A stretch of 63,769 bases of DNA from an uncultured Lentisphaerota bacterium. Its GTDB lineage: Bacteria; Verrucomicrobiota; Kiritimatiellia; CAIQIC01. The position numbers and the translations under genes were made by a program. The notes under the pieces were generated by a model. That model had not been told where the DNA came from. It saw only the letters and a list, made by a program, of their open reading frames with translations, and searched no databases. The stretch spans positions 1 through 63,769 of the forward strand of contig CAITZM010000055.1 in assembly GCA_903896925.1 (NCBI GenBank), read 5' to 3'. Of the stretch, positions 1 to 7,343 are shown piece by piece (positions within the stretch are counted from its first letter, which is position 1; the number at the start of each line of letters is the position of its first letter).

Positions 1-410
1 AAGCGCAGCCCCTACAAGACGCAGAAGGGCCTGCGGCGAGCCTCTCGAACACTGCGCCCGTTCGCTCCGCATGCAACGCACATCGGGCGCAGCGAGACTG
101 CGCCCCTACGACTCGCTGGTGAAGCGCTGTTGTAGCCGCGTTCGTGCGAACGCGGCCCACCCAACCGCGGCCCCAACCCAATTAGGGCGGGTAGCGGTTC
201 AGGGTTTCCGCGCCTTCCACGCCGCCGGCTGTAGCTGTGCCCGAGAGGGTGAAGTTGTGGAGGGGCGGGCCGCACTCTGACGAGTGCGGCTACAGCCCGG
301 ACAGATCGTGCGTGCGCTCGTAGGGGCGTCGCTTGCCGACGCCCGTGGATTCGACGGGCTCACCGCAGGCGGGCTGCGCAAGCGGAACCCCTACAAGGCT
401 CAGATTGGCC
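1..410. repeat. Gene-free stretch with hairpin repeats
   Basis: I see no gene here; open frames in this stretch look like shadows of GC-rich repeats. Two near-perfect palindromes stand out: arms GCCGCGTTCG/CGAACGCGGC at 135-144 and 147-156, and arms GCCGCACTC/GAGTGCGGC at 269-277 and 282-290 with loop TGAC. Both touch a TGTAG/CTACA tag on one side. The same element with other arm bases recurs at 5269-5290, 10318-10336 and 8929-9006, so this is a dispersed REP-like family. Confidence 0.6.
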
Positions 411-478
411 TTCGATGTTCGATGCTTGCGCCGGCGAAGCCTCTTGGCGAAGCCGGGTTGAATGTTCGGTGTTCTCTT
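411..478. repeat. Degenerate heptad array (CGAACAT family, inverted)
   Basis: Units of seven bases, TTCGATG twice at 411-424 and TTGAATG then TTCGGTG at 458-471, surround a GC-rich insert. On the minus strand the units read CGAACAT-like. The array abuts the stop codon of the ABC permease gene. The same family is seen at 10345-10379 and 55782-55830. Confidence 0.5.
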
Positions 479-2196
479 CACTCCACTTCGCTGGTGACGG
501 CCTGGAGGATGCGCTGCTCGCGGCGCTGGAGGAGGCGGCCGAGCGGTTGGAGGGTGAAGCCGTAGAGCATGGCGGAGCAGCCGAGCAGCCCCACCGCGCC
601 CAGCAGCGTGATGGGCGCGCCGGGCACCTGGGTGAACTCATTGCAGAGGAAGCCCAGCAGCGGCGGCACGAAAAGCGGCAGCAGCAACAGGGGCAGAAAC
701 AGGCTCGCCACGACCAGCAGGAATTGCGAACTGGCCTTGGCCTTGTTCGGCTTGAGCGAGCCGGCGGCAATGCGGTAGGGGGCGCAGATCGAGAGCCAGT
801 TGCCGAGGGTGCTGATCGCGAGCACGGCCGAGCAAAACCCGAGGCACGCCTCCACCAGGTCCGCCACGCCGAGATGCGCAGTCACCTTCAGCAGGGCCAG
901 CAGGATCACAAACACCGGCAGACCGATGGCGAACACCGCCAGGTTTTTTCCCAACAGGATATGCCAGCGCACCGCCGGCAACAGCACGAGCGCGCGGAAG
1001 CCATCGCGGTCAAAACCGAACTGGTTGAACAGCAGCTGCACCAGACCCATCACGGCCAGACAGGCGGCGGCCAGGGCGACGAACGGCCGGCCCGCCGGCG
1101 GCACCGCGGCACCGTGGCGAAAAAAGGTGCCCGCCGCCAGGATGACGAAGATGACCACGTTCGCCACCAGCGCCATCTTCACCTCCGGCGCGCGCAGCAT
1201 CGAGCGCAGATTGGCAAAAGCGACGGCGGCCGCGGGCGCGGGCACCAGCGGCAGCGTCCGCTCCACGAGCAGGCGGCCGCGCACGGCCTTGGCCGCTTTG
1301 GCGGCGACCGGCGGCGGCGCGGCTTTGCGTTGGTCGTCGCCCTGGTAAAAACGCCGCGTGAGCTGGTAGGCGCGCGCCAGACCCAACAGGCCGAGCAGGC
1401 CCATGCCGGCGGCTGCGAGCAGGCCGGGCCAGACACGGCCGGCCTGCAGCGCCTGCGCGCCCTGCGGCAACCAGAGCAGCGGCACATAGCGGTTGGCCAG
1501 GGTGACCGTCTGCACCATGCGCGCGGGCGGCCGGGTGCTATGGGCAACGCGACGGCCGTCCTGGGGCCCGTCATCGCGCCAGACGTTCATGATCAGGTTG
1601 GGCAGCTGCGCCAGCACCACGACGAACATCGTCACGCCCATGACCACGGCGCGCCGGCGGCGCTGGTTGACCATCAGCGCGGCGAGCCAGCCGCGCAGGC
1701 AGTAGGTCCACGCGGTGACCATGAAAAAAAATGCGAGCACCAGCGGCGCCAGCCAGAGCATGCGCGCCCCCAGGCCGAGGGCCAGACCCAGCGCCAGCCC
1801 GAGCGTCGCCGGCACCCAGATCGCGAGACTCAGACACACGTGCGACGCGGCATAGTTCAGGAAGAAAACCTCGCGCAACAAAACCGGCAAGTGCATCAGC
1901 CGGCTGGCGTCGATCGTCTCCGCGCGCTGGATCTCCGTGACCAGTCCGAGCAGCCAGATGAAAAGGAACACGGCGACGAGGGCATCCCAGACGAACATGC
2001 TTTCCTGCGGCGTGGCCTTCGACAGGGCCAATGCGCCGAGCGCGATGCCCCCCACCCCGCCGGCCACCGCGAGGCCGGCGCCGATGACGGTCACGATCAG
2101 CGAAATGAGCGCATTGATCTGTCCGCCGCGCCGCCATTGGTTGCGCGTCAGCCGCCAGCGCAGCCAGAGCAGGGTCCGCAGATGGTGGAGGTACAC
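478..2196 (-). CDS. ABC transporter permease, ABC-2-like exporter
   Basis: Integral membrane subunit of an ABC exporter, about 572 residues. It has many hydrophobic segments separated by Arg-rich loops, starting around residues 25-60 and ending with several helices in the last 150 residues. The start is taken as GTG at 2196 because a GGAGG lies seven bases upstream, inside the end of the ATPase gene; the frame stays open further upstream but reads as a shadow. It follows the ATPase gene by only two bases, so the two should form one transporter made from one transcript. The substrate cannot be read from sequence; the fold resembles large ABC-2 type permeases of several hundred residues rather than the short 250-residue kind. 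Confidence 0.8.
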   Translation of the reverse strand: MYLHHLRTLLWLRWRLTRNQWRRGGQINALISLIVTVIGAGLAVAGGVGGIALGALALSKATPQESMFVWDALVAVFLFIWLLGLVTEIQRAETIDASRLMHLPVLLREVFFLNYAASHVCLSLAIWVPATLGLALGLALGLGARMLWLAPLVLAFFFMVTAWTYCLRGWLAALMVNQRRRRAVVMGVTMFVVVLAQLPNLIMNVWRDDGPQDGRRVAHSTRPPARMVQTVTLANRYVPLLWLPQGAQALQAGRVWPGLLAAAGMGLLGLLGLARAYQLTRRFYQGDDQRKAAPPPVAAKAAKAVRGRLLVERTLPLVPAPAAAVAFANLRSMLRAPEVKMALVANVVIFVILAAGTFFRHGAAVPPAGRPFVALAAACLAVMGLVQLLFNQFGFDRDGFRALVLLPAVRWHILLGKNLAVFAIGLPVFVILLALLKVTAHLGVADLVEACLGFCSAVLAISTLGNWLSICAPYRIAAGSLKPNKAKASSQFLLVVASLFLPLLLLPLFVPPLLGFLCNEFTQVPGAPITLLGAVGLLGCSAMLYGFTLQPLGRLLQRREQRILQAVTSEVE

Positions 2197-2198
2197 GT

Positions 2199-2960
2199 TC
2201 AGTCCTCCAACCAGCTCAGCTTCTGCGCCTCGACCTGCCCGTTGCCGACGGCCTTCAGGAAACATTCCTCGAGCGATCCGGCCGCACGGATCTCCGCCAT
2301 CGAAACCTGCTGCACCAGCCGCCCCTGCGCGATGATGCCGACATCGGTGCACAGCTTTTCGACGATGTCCAGCACGTGCGAGGTCAGAAAGACCGTCGCG
2401 CCGCGCTTCACAAAGCTTTTCAGCGTATCGCGCAACATGCGGGACGCCACCGCATCCACGCCCTCGAACGGCTCATCGAGAAACAGCAGGTCGGGATCCG
2501 GCAACAGCGCCGCCGCCAGCGCCAGTTTCTTCTTCATGCCGTGGGAATACTCGAGCGTCAGCTTGGTCTCCTCGCCCGCCAGGTCCATCATCGTGAGCAG
2601 TTCCTGGCAGCGCGCACGCACGGTGTCCGGCGGCAGCAGGTACATGCGGCCGATGAACGTCAGGTATTCGCGCGCGGTCAGGTTGTCGAACAGCGCCAGG
2701 TTTTCCGGCACGACGCCGATGCGCTGTTTGACCGCCCGGGCCTGCCCGGCGTCGGCGAGGTCGATCCCGAGCAGGCGCATGGCGCCGCTGGTCGGGGCGA
2801 GCAGCCCGGTGAGCATCTTGATGGTGGTGGATTTGCCGGCGCCGTTGGGACCGAGGAACCCGTAGAACTTGCCCGCCTCCACCCGCAGGTCGAGGCCATC
2901 GACGGCGTGGACCGTCCCGAAGTGTCGCGTCAGCCCGCTGGTTTCAATGGCCCATGTCAT
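2199..2960 (-). CDS. ABC transporter ATP-binding protein
   Basis: Nucleotide-binding subunit of 253 residues that powers the adjoining permease at the inner face of the cytoplasmic membrane. Walker A (GPNGAGKST) is at residues 37-45, the signature region reads YSHGMKKK in place of canonical LSGGQ, and Walker B ends in FLDEPFEG. The start ATG at 2960 begins the conserved ABC fold almost at once (MTWAIETSGLTRHFG); upstream codons in the frame are not protein-like. It lies just before the permease gene (two-base gap) and is divergent from corA. The SHGM signature and the DrrA/CcmA-like length point to an ABC-2 exporter ATPase. Substrate unknown. Confidence 0.9.
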   Translation of the reverse strand: MTWAIETSGLTRHFGTVHAVDGLDLRVEAGKFYGFLGPNGAGKSTTIKMLTGLLAPTSGAMRLLGIDLADAGQARAVKQRIGVVPENLALFDNLTAREYLTFIGRMYLLPPDTVRARCQELLTMMDLAGEETKLTLEYSHGMKKKLALAAALLPDPDLLFLDEPFEGVDAVASRMLRDTLKSFVKRGATVFLTSHVLDIVEKLCTDVGIIAQGRLVQQVSMAEIRAAGSLEECFLKAVGNGQVEAQKLSWLED

Positions 2961-3111
2961 GAGGATTTCCCCGGTTGCACGGACGGGACGGTAGCAGATT
3001 ACGCCGCACAGTTGAATCGGATTTCGGCGCGTTTCCAAGACCTTCACGTTTTCTGTTTCAACGGGACGGGCAGGTCGGGTATGGTGGCGGCGCGGAGCGG
3101 GAAGCACGCCT

Positions 3112-4071
3112 ATGATTACGCTGGTGGCCTTTGATTTCGCGCAGAAGCTGGAGAAAAGCATCTCCCCGGCCGAGGTGCCGCAGGCCCTGGCGGCGGGGCT
3201 CTACTGCTGGGCCGATGTGGAAGGCGAACGTGTCGCGGACCTCCCACCGCTGCTGGCCAGCCTCGGTTTCCCGGTCCACCAGACCAGCGAACTGCTGCAG
3301 CCCGGGCGGCCCGACACCTTTGATGTGTTCCCGGACTGCCTGCACTTTACCCTCCGGGAAGCGCACCTGGCCAACGGCTGCATCGACATCCGGCCGCTCG
3401 ATTTCCTCCTCAACAAGCACGGCCTGCTGATCTTTCACCCGCGGCCCGCCGAACTCATCACACACATCCGGCAGACCTACCAGGAGGACTTCCACGCCTT
3501 CAGCCAGTCGCCCGGCTTCCTGCTCTACGAAGTGACCGACCATCTCATCGCGGGCTACCGCCAGACGCTGCTGGGCTTCAGCGAGGCGGTCGCGCAAATC
3601 CAGCTGAAACTGTTCGGCGAGGTGGACGATGCGATCTTCAAGCAGGTGGCCGCGCTCACCCGCGACATCCTGACCTTCCGCCGGATCCTGCTGGCGGCGC
3701 GCGAAATCATCAACGAGCTGACCTCGCGCCGCTCGCCCTTCGTCAGCGAGACCAGCAAGCCGACGCTGGAGATCATGGCCGTCACCCTGGAGCGGCTGGC
3801 CAACGACCTGACCACCGAGCGCGACGTGCTGGCCGAGACGCTGAACCTCTACATGGGCATGGTCGGCCACCGCACCAGCAAGCTGCTCAAGCGCCTGACG
3901 ATGATCAGCATCATCTTCCTGCCGCTGACGTTCCTGTGCGGCGTCTACGGCATGAACTTCGAGCACATGCCGGAGATCCACTGGAAATACGCCTACGCCG
4001 GCTTCTGGCTGGCGGTCATGAGCATCATCGCGACGTTGCTGTTGATCATGCGCCGCCGCAAATGGCTCTGA
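3112..4071 (+). CDS. corA: CorA-like magnesium/cobalt transporter
   Basis: Homopentameric divalent-cation channel of the inner membrane, 319 residues, the usual CorA length. The N-terminal two thirds is a charged cytoplasmic domain with long helices. The C-terminus holds the CorA hallmark: a first transmembrane helix ending in Y-G-M-N (GMN at residues 280-282), a short acidic loop, then a second transmembrane helix and a basic tail (RRRKWL). GMN is the ion-selectivity signature. The gene is divergent from the ABC exporter and followed after 77 bases by a DUF475 gene with its own promoter-like sequence, so it is probably its own unit. Confidence 0.92.
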   Translation: MITLVAFDFAQKLEKSISPAEVPQALAAGLYCWADVEGERVADLPPLLASLGFPVHQTSELLQPGRPDTFDVFPDCLHFTLREAHLANGCIDIRPLDFLLNKHGLLIFHPRPAELITHIRQTYQEDFHAFSQSPGFLLYEVTDHLIAGYRQTLLGFSEAVAQIQLKLFGEVDDAIFKQVAALTRDILTFRRILLAAREIINELTSRRSPFVSETSKPTLEIMAVTLERLANDLTTERDVLAETLNLYMGMVGHRTSKLLKRLTMISIIFLPLTFLCGVYGMNFEHMPEIHWKYAYAGFWLAVMSIIATLLLIMRRRKWL

Positions 4072-4088
4072 GCGCCACGCCTTCGCAC

Positions 4089-4117
4089 TTGCATTGCAGC
4101 CCTTGCTCCCGTATTTA
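4089..4117 (+). promoter_or_regulatory. Possible sigma-70 promoter for the DUF475 gene
   Basis: TTGCAT at 4089-4094 and TATTTA at 4112-4117 are spaced by 17 bases and lie about 30 bases before the ATG at 4149. The match to consensus is only moderate. Confidence 0.4.
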
Positions 4118-4148
4118 TCGCGCGCCCAAGTTTCAGACCGGAGCCAGC

Positions 4149-5069
4149 ATGGACATCGTTCACTATATTTTAATTGTCGTCGGGTTGGTGCTGTTCGAAA
4201 CCATCACCAGCATCGACAACGCGATCATCAACGCCCAGGTGTTGTCCACCATGCAGGCGTGGGCGCGGCGTTGGTTCCTGGTGTGGGGTTTGCTGTTCGC
4301 CGTGTTTATCGTCCGCGGCGTGCTGCCCTGGCTGATCGTCTGGCTGTCGGCGCCGGCCCTGGGGCCGCTGGGCGCGCTGACCGCGACGTTCAGCGGCGAT
4401 CCCGCGGTGGCCGCCGCCATTGCCAAGTCCGCGCCGATCCTGCTGATCGGCGGCGGCACCTTCCTGGTGTTCCTCTTCCTGCACTGGCTGTTTCTGGAGC
4501 CCAAAAACTTCGGGCTGGCCGGCGAGGCCTTCTTTCAGCGGCAGGGCGGCTGGTTCTTCACCTTGGTCGCCATCCTCCTCGCCGTCATCGTCTGGTTCGC
4601 GCTGCAGCGCAGCCCCCTGATGGCTTTTGGCGCGGTGGTGGGCTCCACGGCCTTCTTCATCACGCACGGTTTCCGGGAGCACGCCGCGCAGGCCGAAAAG
4701 AACCTGCTGGAGAACCGGCTCTCGGACTGGAGCAAGATTCTCTATCTGGAGGTCATCGACACCACCTTTTCCATCGATGGCGTCCTGGGCTCCTTCGCCT
4801 TTACGATGTCGGTGCCGCTGATCCTGCTGGGCAATGGAATCGGCGCGCTGGTGGTGCGCCAGCTCACGATCGGCAATATCGAGCGGATCAGCAAATATCT
4901 CTATCTCAAGAACGGCGCCATGTATTCCGTGCTCCTGCTGGGCCTGTTCATGATCCTGGAGAGCTTCGGCTGGCATCTGCCGGTGTGGAGTTCACCCATC
5001 GCCACCTTCGGCGTGGTCGGCTTCTTCTTCGTCAAATCCAAGCTGCACCTGCACAAAACCGCCGCCTGA
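4149..5069 (+). CDS. DUF475/TerC-like integral membrane protein
   Basis: Polytopic membrane protein of 306 residues. Two acidic membrane motifs, FETITSIDNAI near the N-terminus and LEVIDTTFSIDGV in the middle, are typical of the DUF475/TerC superfamily, whose members are linked to metal-ion handling or export. About seven hydrophobic segments alternate with short loops, and the C-terminus is a Lys/His tail. The ATG at 4149 is chosen because the first membrane segment starts immediately after it. It sits next to corA, which fits a role in metal homeostasis, but that link is only contextual. The exact ion is unknown. Confidence 0.85.
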   Translation: MDIVHYILIVVGLVLFETITSIDNAIINAQVLSTMQAWARRWFLVWGLLFAVFIVRGVLPWLIVWLSAPALGPLGALTATFSGDPAVAAAIAKSAPILLIGGGTFLVFLFLHWLFLEPKNFGLAGEAFFQRQGGWFFTLVAILLAVIVWFALQRSPLMAFGAVVGSTAFFITHGFREHAAQAEKNLLENRLSDWSKILYLEVIDTTFSIDGVLGSFAFTMSVPLILLGNGIGALVVRQLTIGNIERISKYLYLKNGAMYSVLLLGLFMILESFGWHLPVWSSPIATFGVVGFFFVKSKLHLHKTAA

Positions 5070-5323
5070 CCGCGCGCCAGCGGGTGGCACGGACCTGTCG
5101 TCGTCACCGCCTGCGTCGTTGTCCGTCATGGATATCCGCCAGCGGCCCGTAGGGACGCGACGAAAGCAGCCCGGCGCTTCAGCGCCGGGGAAAGCAGCCC
5201 TAGGTTCAAGTCCCGTAGGGACGAAAGAAGGCGACATCGTTTCTGGGCGGAGGGTGCGTTTGAGGCGGGCCGCGTTCTGACGAACGCGGCTACCGGAAGG
5301 CCCACGGTCGGGGAGCAAAAAAC
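5070..5323. repeat. Intergenic hairpins and direct repeats
   Basis: No gene seen. Contains GTAGGGACG twice (5150-5158 and 5214-5222), a stem CCCGGCGC/GCGCCGGG at 5170-5189 with loop TTCA, and at 5269-5290 the arms GCCGCGTTC/GAACGCGGC with loop TGAC. The last element is a copy of the one at 269-290 in which both arms differ in a compensating way. Confidence 0.6.
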
Positions 5324-5351
5324 TTGCATCCGCAACGGGAGCCGGTACACT
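5324..5351 (+). promoter_or_regulatory. Putative promoter of the his/trp operon
   Basis: TTGCAT at 5324-5329 and TACACT at 5346-5351 with a 16-base spacer. If used, transcription would begin around 5358, so the leader peptide ATG at 5360 would be almost at the 5' end of the mRNA. No convincing ribosome binding site precedes that ATG, which agrees with a leaderless start. Matches to consensus are modest. Confidence 0.45.
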
Positions 5352-5359
5352 CCGCCGGC

Positions 5360-5407
5360 ATGAACACACAGCATGGATGGCATAGCTGGCGCGAAGCGGG
5401 GTCCTGA
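5360..5407 (+). CDS. Trp/His leader peptide of an attenuator
   Basis: A 15-codon frame encodes MNTQHGWHSWREAGS and then TGA. It has two Trp codons (residues 7 and 10) and two His codons (residues 5 and 8), a composition far from chance for so short a peptide. It lies immediately upstream of an intrinsic terminator with an alternative antiterminator, and upstream of an operon that makes histidine (hisF, hisI) and tryptophan (trpE, trpG). The stop codon at 5405-5407 sits next to the 5' arm of the antiterminator (5397-5403), the arrangement of classical ribosome-mediated attenuators. Trp leader peptides with tandem Trp are known; one mixing His and Trp is unusual. Confidence 0.75.
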   Translation: MNTQHGWHSWREAGS

Positions 5408-5466
5408 GTCGGACCGGAAGCCATCCGACTGTGCCGCAGACCCCGACTGAATAAGCGGGGTTTTTT
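5375..5466 (+). promoter_or_regulatory. Transcription attenuator with exclusive RNA folds
   Basis: Four pairings can be drawn by eye. (1) GGATGGC 5375-5381, over the Trp7 codon, pairs with GCCATCC 5420-5426. (2) CGGGGTC 5397-5403 pairs with GACCCCG 5439-5445, enclosing (3) AGTCGGA 5407-5413 with TCCGACT 5424-5430; together these form an antiterminator. (4) CCCCG 5441-5445 pairs with CGGGG 5456-5460 followed by six T, the terminator. Pairings 2 and 4 share 5439-5445 and exclude each other; 1 and 3 share 5424-5426. A ribosome stalled at Trp7 or His8 would cover 5375-5381 but leave 5397-5403 free, favouring readthrough; one reaching the stop codon would cover 5397-5403, favouring termination. 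Confidence 0.75.
5439..5466 (+). terminator. Intrinsic terminator of the attenuator
   Basis: Stem of five G-C pairs (5441-5445 with 5456-5460), extended by A5440-T5461 and a G-T pair, loop of ten bases, then T at 5461-5466. It lies about 60 bases before hisF. Confidence 0.85.
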
Positions 5467-5528
5467 CATTTTCCAGCTGGATTTGAATTACGAGTTAAGC
5501 GTTACGATCATAAGCAAGAGCGAAGCAG

Positions 5529-6323
5529 ATGCCGTCAAAACGAATCATACCGTGTTTGGATATCGCGGGCGGCCGCGTCGTCAAGGGCGTGAAGTTCGTC
5601 GAACTGCGCGACGCCGGCGACCCCGTCGAGGCGGCCAAGGCCTACGAGGCGCAGGGTGCCGACGAGCTGACCTTCCTCGACATCACGGCCTCGCACGAGG
5701 CGCGCGACACCATCGTCGAGGTCGTCCGCGCCGTCGCCCGGCAGGTCTTCATGCCCCTCACCGTCGGCGGCGGCATCCGCGTGGCGGCAGACGTGCGCAA
5801 GATGCTGCGCGCCGGCGCCGACAAGGTTTCGCTGAACACCGCGGCGCTACAAAATCCCGACATCATCAACGAGACGAGCGCGATGTTCGGCAGCCAGTGC
5901 ATCGTGCTGGCGATCGACGCGCGCCGCAACACCGACCGGCCCGGCCCGGCTTCGTCAGGTGCCACGCCGGGGCCAAGCTGGACGGTCTACACGCACGGGG
6001 GGCGCAAACCAACCGAACGCGATGCGGTCGCGTGGGCGCGCGAAGCCGTGCAGCGCGGCGCGGGCGAAATCCTCCTGACGAGCATGGACAAAGACGGCAC
6101 CAAGTCCGGCTATGACCTCGAGCTGACGCGCGCCATCGCCGAGGCCGTGCCCGTGCCGGTGATCGCCTCCGGCGGCGTCGGCACGCTGGAACATTTCTAC
6201 GACGGCCTCGTCGCGGGCAAGGCCGATGCGGTCCTCGCGGCCTCGGTCTTCCACTTCGGCACCTTCACGATCCCGCAGGTGAAGAAATATCTGCACGAGC
6301 GCGGAGTTGAGGTAAGACTCTGA
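5529..6323 (+). CDS. hisF: Imidazole glycerol phosphate synthase, cyclase subunit
   Basis: HisF, 264 residues, the (beta-alpha)8 barrel that uses ammonia from HisH to turn PRFAR into imidazole glycerol phosphate and AICAR in histidine synthesis. The catalytic acids are where the family has them: Asp11 in PCLDIAGG and Asp130 in LAIDARRN. Phosphate-binding loops LTVGGGIR and [11 protein letters not shown] are intact. A slightly long loop after Asp130 ([14 protein letters not shown]) is a small oddity. It is the first full gene after the Trp/His attenuator. A degenerate heptad array starts inside its last codons and fills the gap to hisI. HisH and other his genes are not in the window. Confidence 0.97.
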   Translation: MPSKRIIPCLDIAGGRVVKGVKFVELRDAGDPVEAAKAYEAQGADELTFLDITASHEARDTIVEVVRAVARQVFMPLTVGGGIRVAADVRKMLRAGADKVSLNTAALQNPDIINETSAMFGSQCIVLAIDARRNTDRPGPASSGATPGPSWTVYTHGGRKPTERDAVAWAREAVQRGAGEILLTSMDKDGTKSGYDLELTRAIAEAVPVPVIASGGVGTLEHFYDGLVAGKADAVLAASVFHFGTFTIPQVKKYLHERGVEVRL

Positions 6324-6402
6324 TGGGGCATGGGTGAGGGAGCATGAAGAATGGAGAATGGTGGATGGTGGGTGCTGAATGGTGGATGGATGATGGTTTA
6401 GG
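6319..6402. repeat. Heptad array, unit NNNNAKG (12 units)
   Basis: From 6319 to 6402 the sequence divides into twelve consecutive seven-base units. Position 7 is G in all, position 6 is T or G in all, and position 5 is A in eleven of twelve. Typical units are GTGGATG and GAGAATG. The first unit contains the hisF stop codon. The same unit structure is found after trpG (9607-9676). Confidence 0.8.
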
Positions 6403-6413
6403 CAATTTTTTTT

Positions 6414-6448
6414 GTGCGACAAATGACCAATGACGAAGGACAAAGGAC
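6414..6448. repeat. Heptad array, unit NNNNGAC (5 units)
   Basis: Five successive seven-base units all end in GAC (for example AAATGAC, CAATGAC, GAAGGAC). The array begins 11 bases after a different array and ends just before the hisI start at 6452, so it would be in the leader of hisI. Confidence 0.65.
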
Positions 6449-6451
6449 ACG

Positions 6452-6865
6452 ATGAGCAAGGAACTCGAAGAAGGACTTGAACTGAAGCTGGATTTCAACA
6501 AGCTGGAGAAGGCCGTCGGCCAATCCAAGGGCATCATTCCGGTCGCGGTGCAGCATGCCGACACGAATGAGCTGATCCTGGTCGCCTACACCAACGAACT
6601 GGCGTTCCGCAAGACCATCGAGACGCAGTCGCTCGTGCTGTGGAGCACCTCGCGCAACGAACTCTGGGAAAAAGGCAAGACGTCCGGCGAAACCTTCGAC
6701 CTCGTCGAGGCTCGCGTGAACTGCGAGCAGAACAGCCTGCTCTACCGCGTCCGCCCGCGCCGCGGCGCGATCTGCCACACCAAGAACAGCGCCGGCACGC
6801 CGCGCAACTGCTATTACCGCAAAATCGATCTCGCCAGCGGCAAGCTGGTCAATCTCGACCCGTGA
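6452..6865 (+). CDS. hisI: Phosphoribosyl-AMP cyclohydrolase, divergent
   Basis: HisI-type protein of 137 residues that should open the purine ring of PR-AMP in histidine synthesis. The RNELWEKGKTSG motif (residues 68-79) and the zinc cysteines Cys91, Cys108 and Cys120 are present. However, the metal-binding D-C-D-x-D motif of characterised HisI is here N-C-E-Q-N (residues 90-94), so all three Asp ligands are replaced. The family is unmistakable, but this metal site is changed. A 20-residue N-terminal extension precedes the core. It lies 128 bases after hisF, with two heptad arrays in between. No HisE domain is attached. Confidence 0.9.
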   Translation: MSKELEEGLELKLDFNKLEKAVGQSKGIIPVAVQHADTNELILVAYTNELAFRKTIETQSLVLWSTSRNELWEKGKTSGETFDLVEARVNCEQNSLLYRVRPRRGAICHTKNSAGTPRNCYYRKIDLASGKLVNLDP

Positions 6866-6874
6866 GAAAACAAC

Positions 6875-6923
6875 CTGAGGTCAGAAGTCAGAGATCAGAG
6901 TTCAGAAGTCAGAGGTCAGAAAG
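6875..6923. repeat. Heptad array, unit CAGARNT, left of IVP gene
   Basis: Six or seven successive units such as CAGAAGT, CAGAGGT and CAGAGTT, ending nine bases before the four-helix-bundle gene. The same unit appears in inverted orientation at 7295-7328, at the other end of that gene. Confidence 0.8.
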
Positions 6924-6931
6924 AAGCAGAA

Positions 6932-7315
6932 ATGCAAATACGTTCGGCCAAGGATTTGATCGTGTACCAGAAGGCGTACACGCTGGCGATGGAGGTTTTT
7001 TCTGTCTCCAAATCATTTCCCAAAGAGGAACGTTATTCTTTGACTGACCAGATGCGCCGATCGTCCCGGTCCGTTTGCGCGAATCTGCGCGAAGCGTGGG
7101 CCAAACGCCGATACGAAGCCCACTTCATAAGCAAGCTGACGGATGCCGACGGCGAGAAGGCCGAGCCCGACACCTGGATTGATTTCGCTCGCAGCTGTGA
7201 ATACTTGAACACGGAAACGCATCAAAAGCTTACTGAACAATCCGTGGAAGTCGGGAAAATGCCCGGCTCCATGCTCAACAACCCGAAACCTTTCTTGCTG
7301 ACCTCTGAAATCTGA
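6932..7315 (+). CDS. Four-helix-bundle (23S rRNA IVP / Avd-like) protein
   Basis: Small helical protein of 127 residues with the family's features: an N-terminal DLIVYQKAYTLAMEVF helix, KSFPKEERYSLTDQMRRSSRSVCANLREAWAK split over two helices, and a later helix with an EVGKM-like ending. Relatives are found in 23S rRNA intervening sequences and as the pentameric accessory protein Avd of diversity-generating retroelements; most stand-alone copies have no known job. The gene sits between hisI and trpE, an unrelated operon, and is bracketed by inverted heptad arrays. The right-hand array supplies its last codons (TSEI and stop), so the gene and arrays look like one inserted unit. No reverse transcriptase is near. 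Confidence 0.85.
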   Translation: MQIRSAKDLIVYQKAYTLAMEVFSVSKSFPKEERYSLTDQMRRSSRSVCANLREAWAKRRYEAHFISKLTDADGEKAEPDTWIDFARSCEYLNTETHQKLTEQSVEVGKMPGSMLNNPKPFLLTSEI

Positions 7316-7328
7316 CTTCTGACCTCTA
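7295..7328. repeat. Heptad array, inverted CAGARNT, right of IVP gene
   Basis: Units ACCTCTG, AAATCTG, ACTTCTG, ACCTCTA are the reverse complements of the units at 6875-6923, so the four-helix-bundle gene is flanked by inverted copies. The array overlaps the stop codon of that gene (7313-7315) and ends 15 bases before trpE. Confidence 0.8.
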
Positions 7329-7343
7329 AAATCCGGTGATTCC

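Noticed and set aside
415..2865. An 816-codon open frame on the plus strand opposite the ABC transporter genes
   Set aside because: It is antisense to both ABC genes, rich in Arg/Gln/His, has no recognisable motif, and is explained by GC-biased codon use of the real genes.
5397..5445. Possible small SRP (4.5S) RNA because of a GGACCGGAAG motif
   Set aside because: The symmetric-loop motif around the GGAA tetraloop of SRP RNA is not present, and the same bases fit the attenuator stems better.
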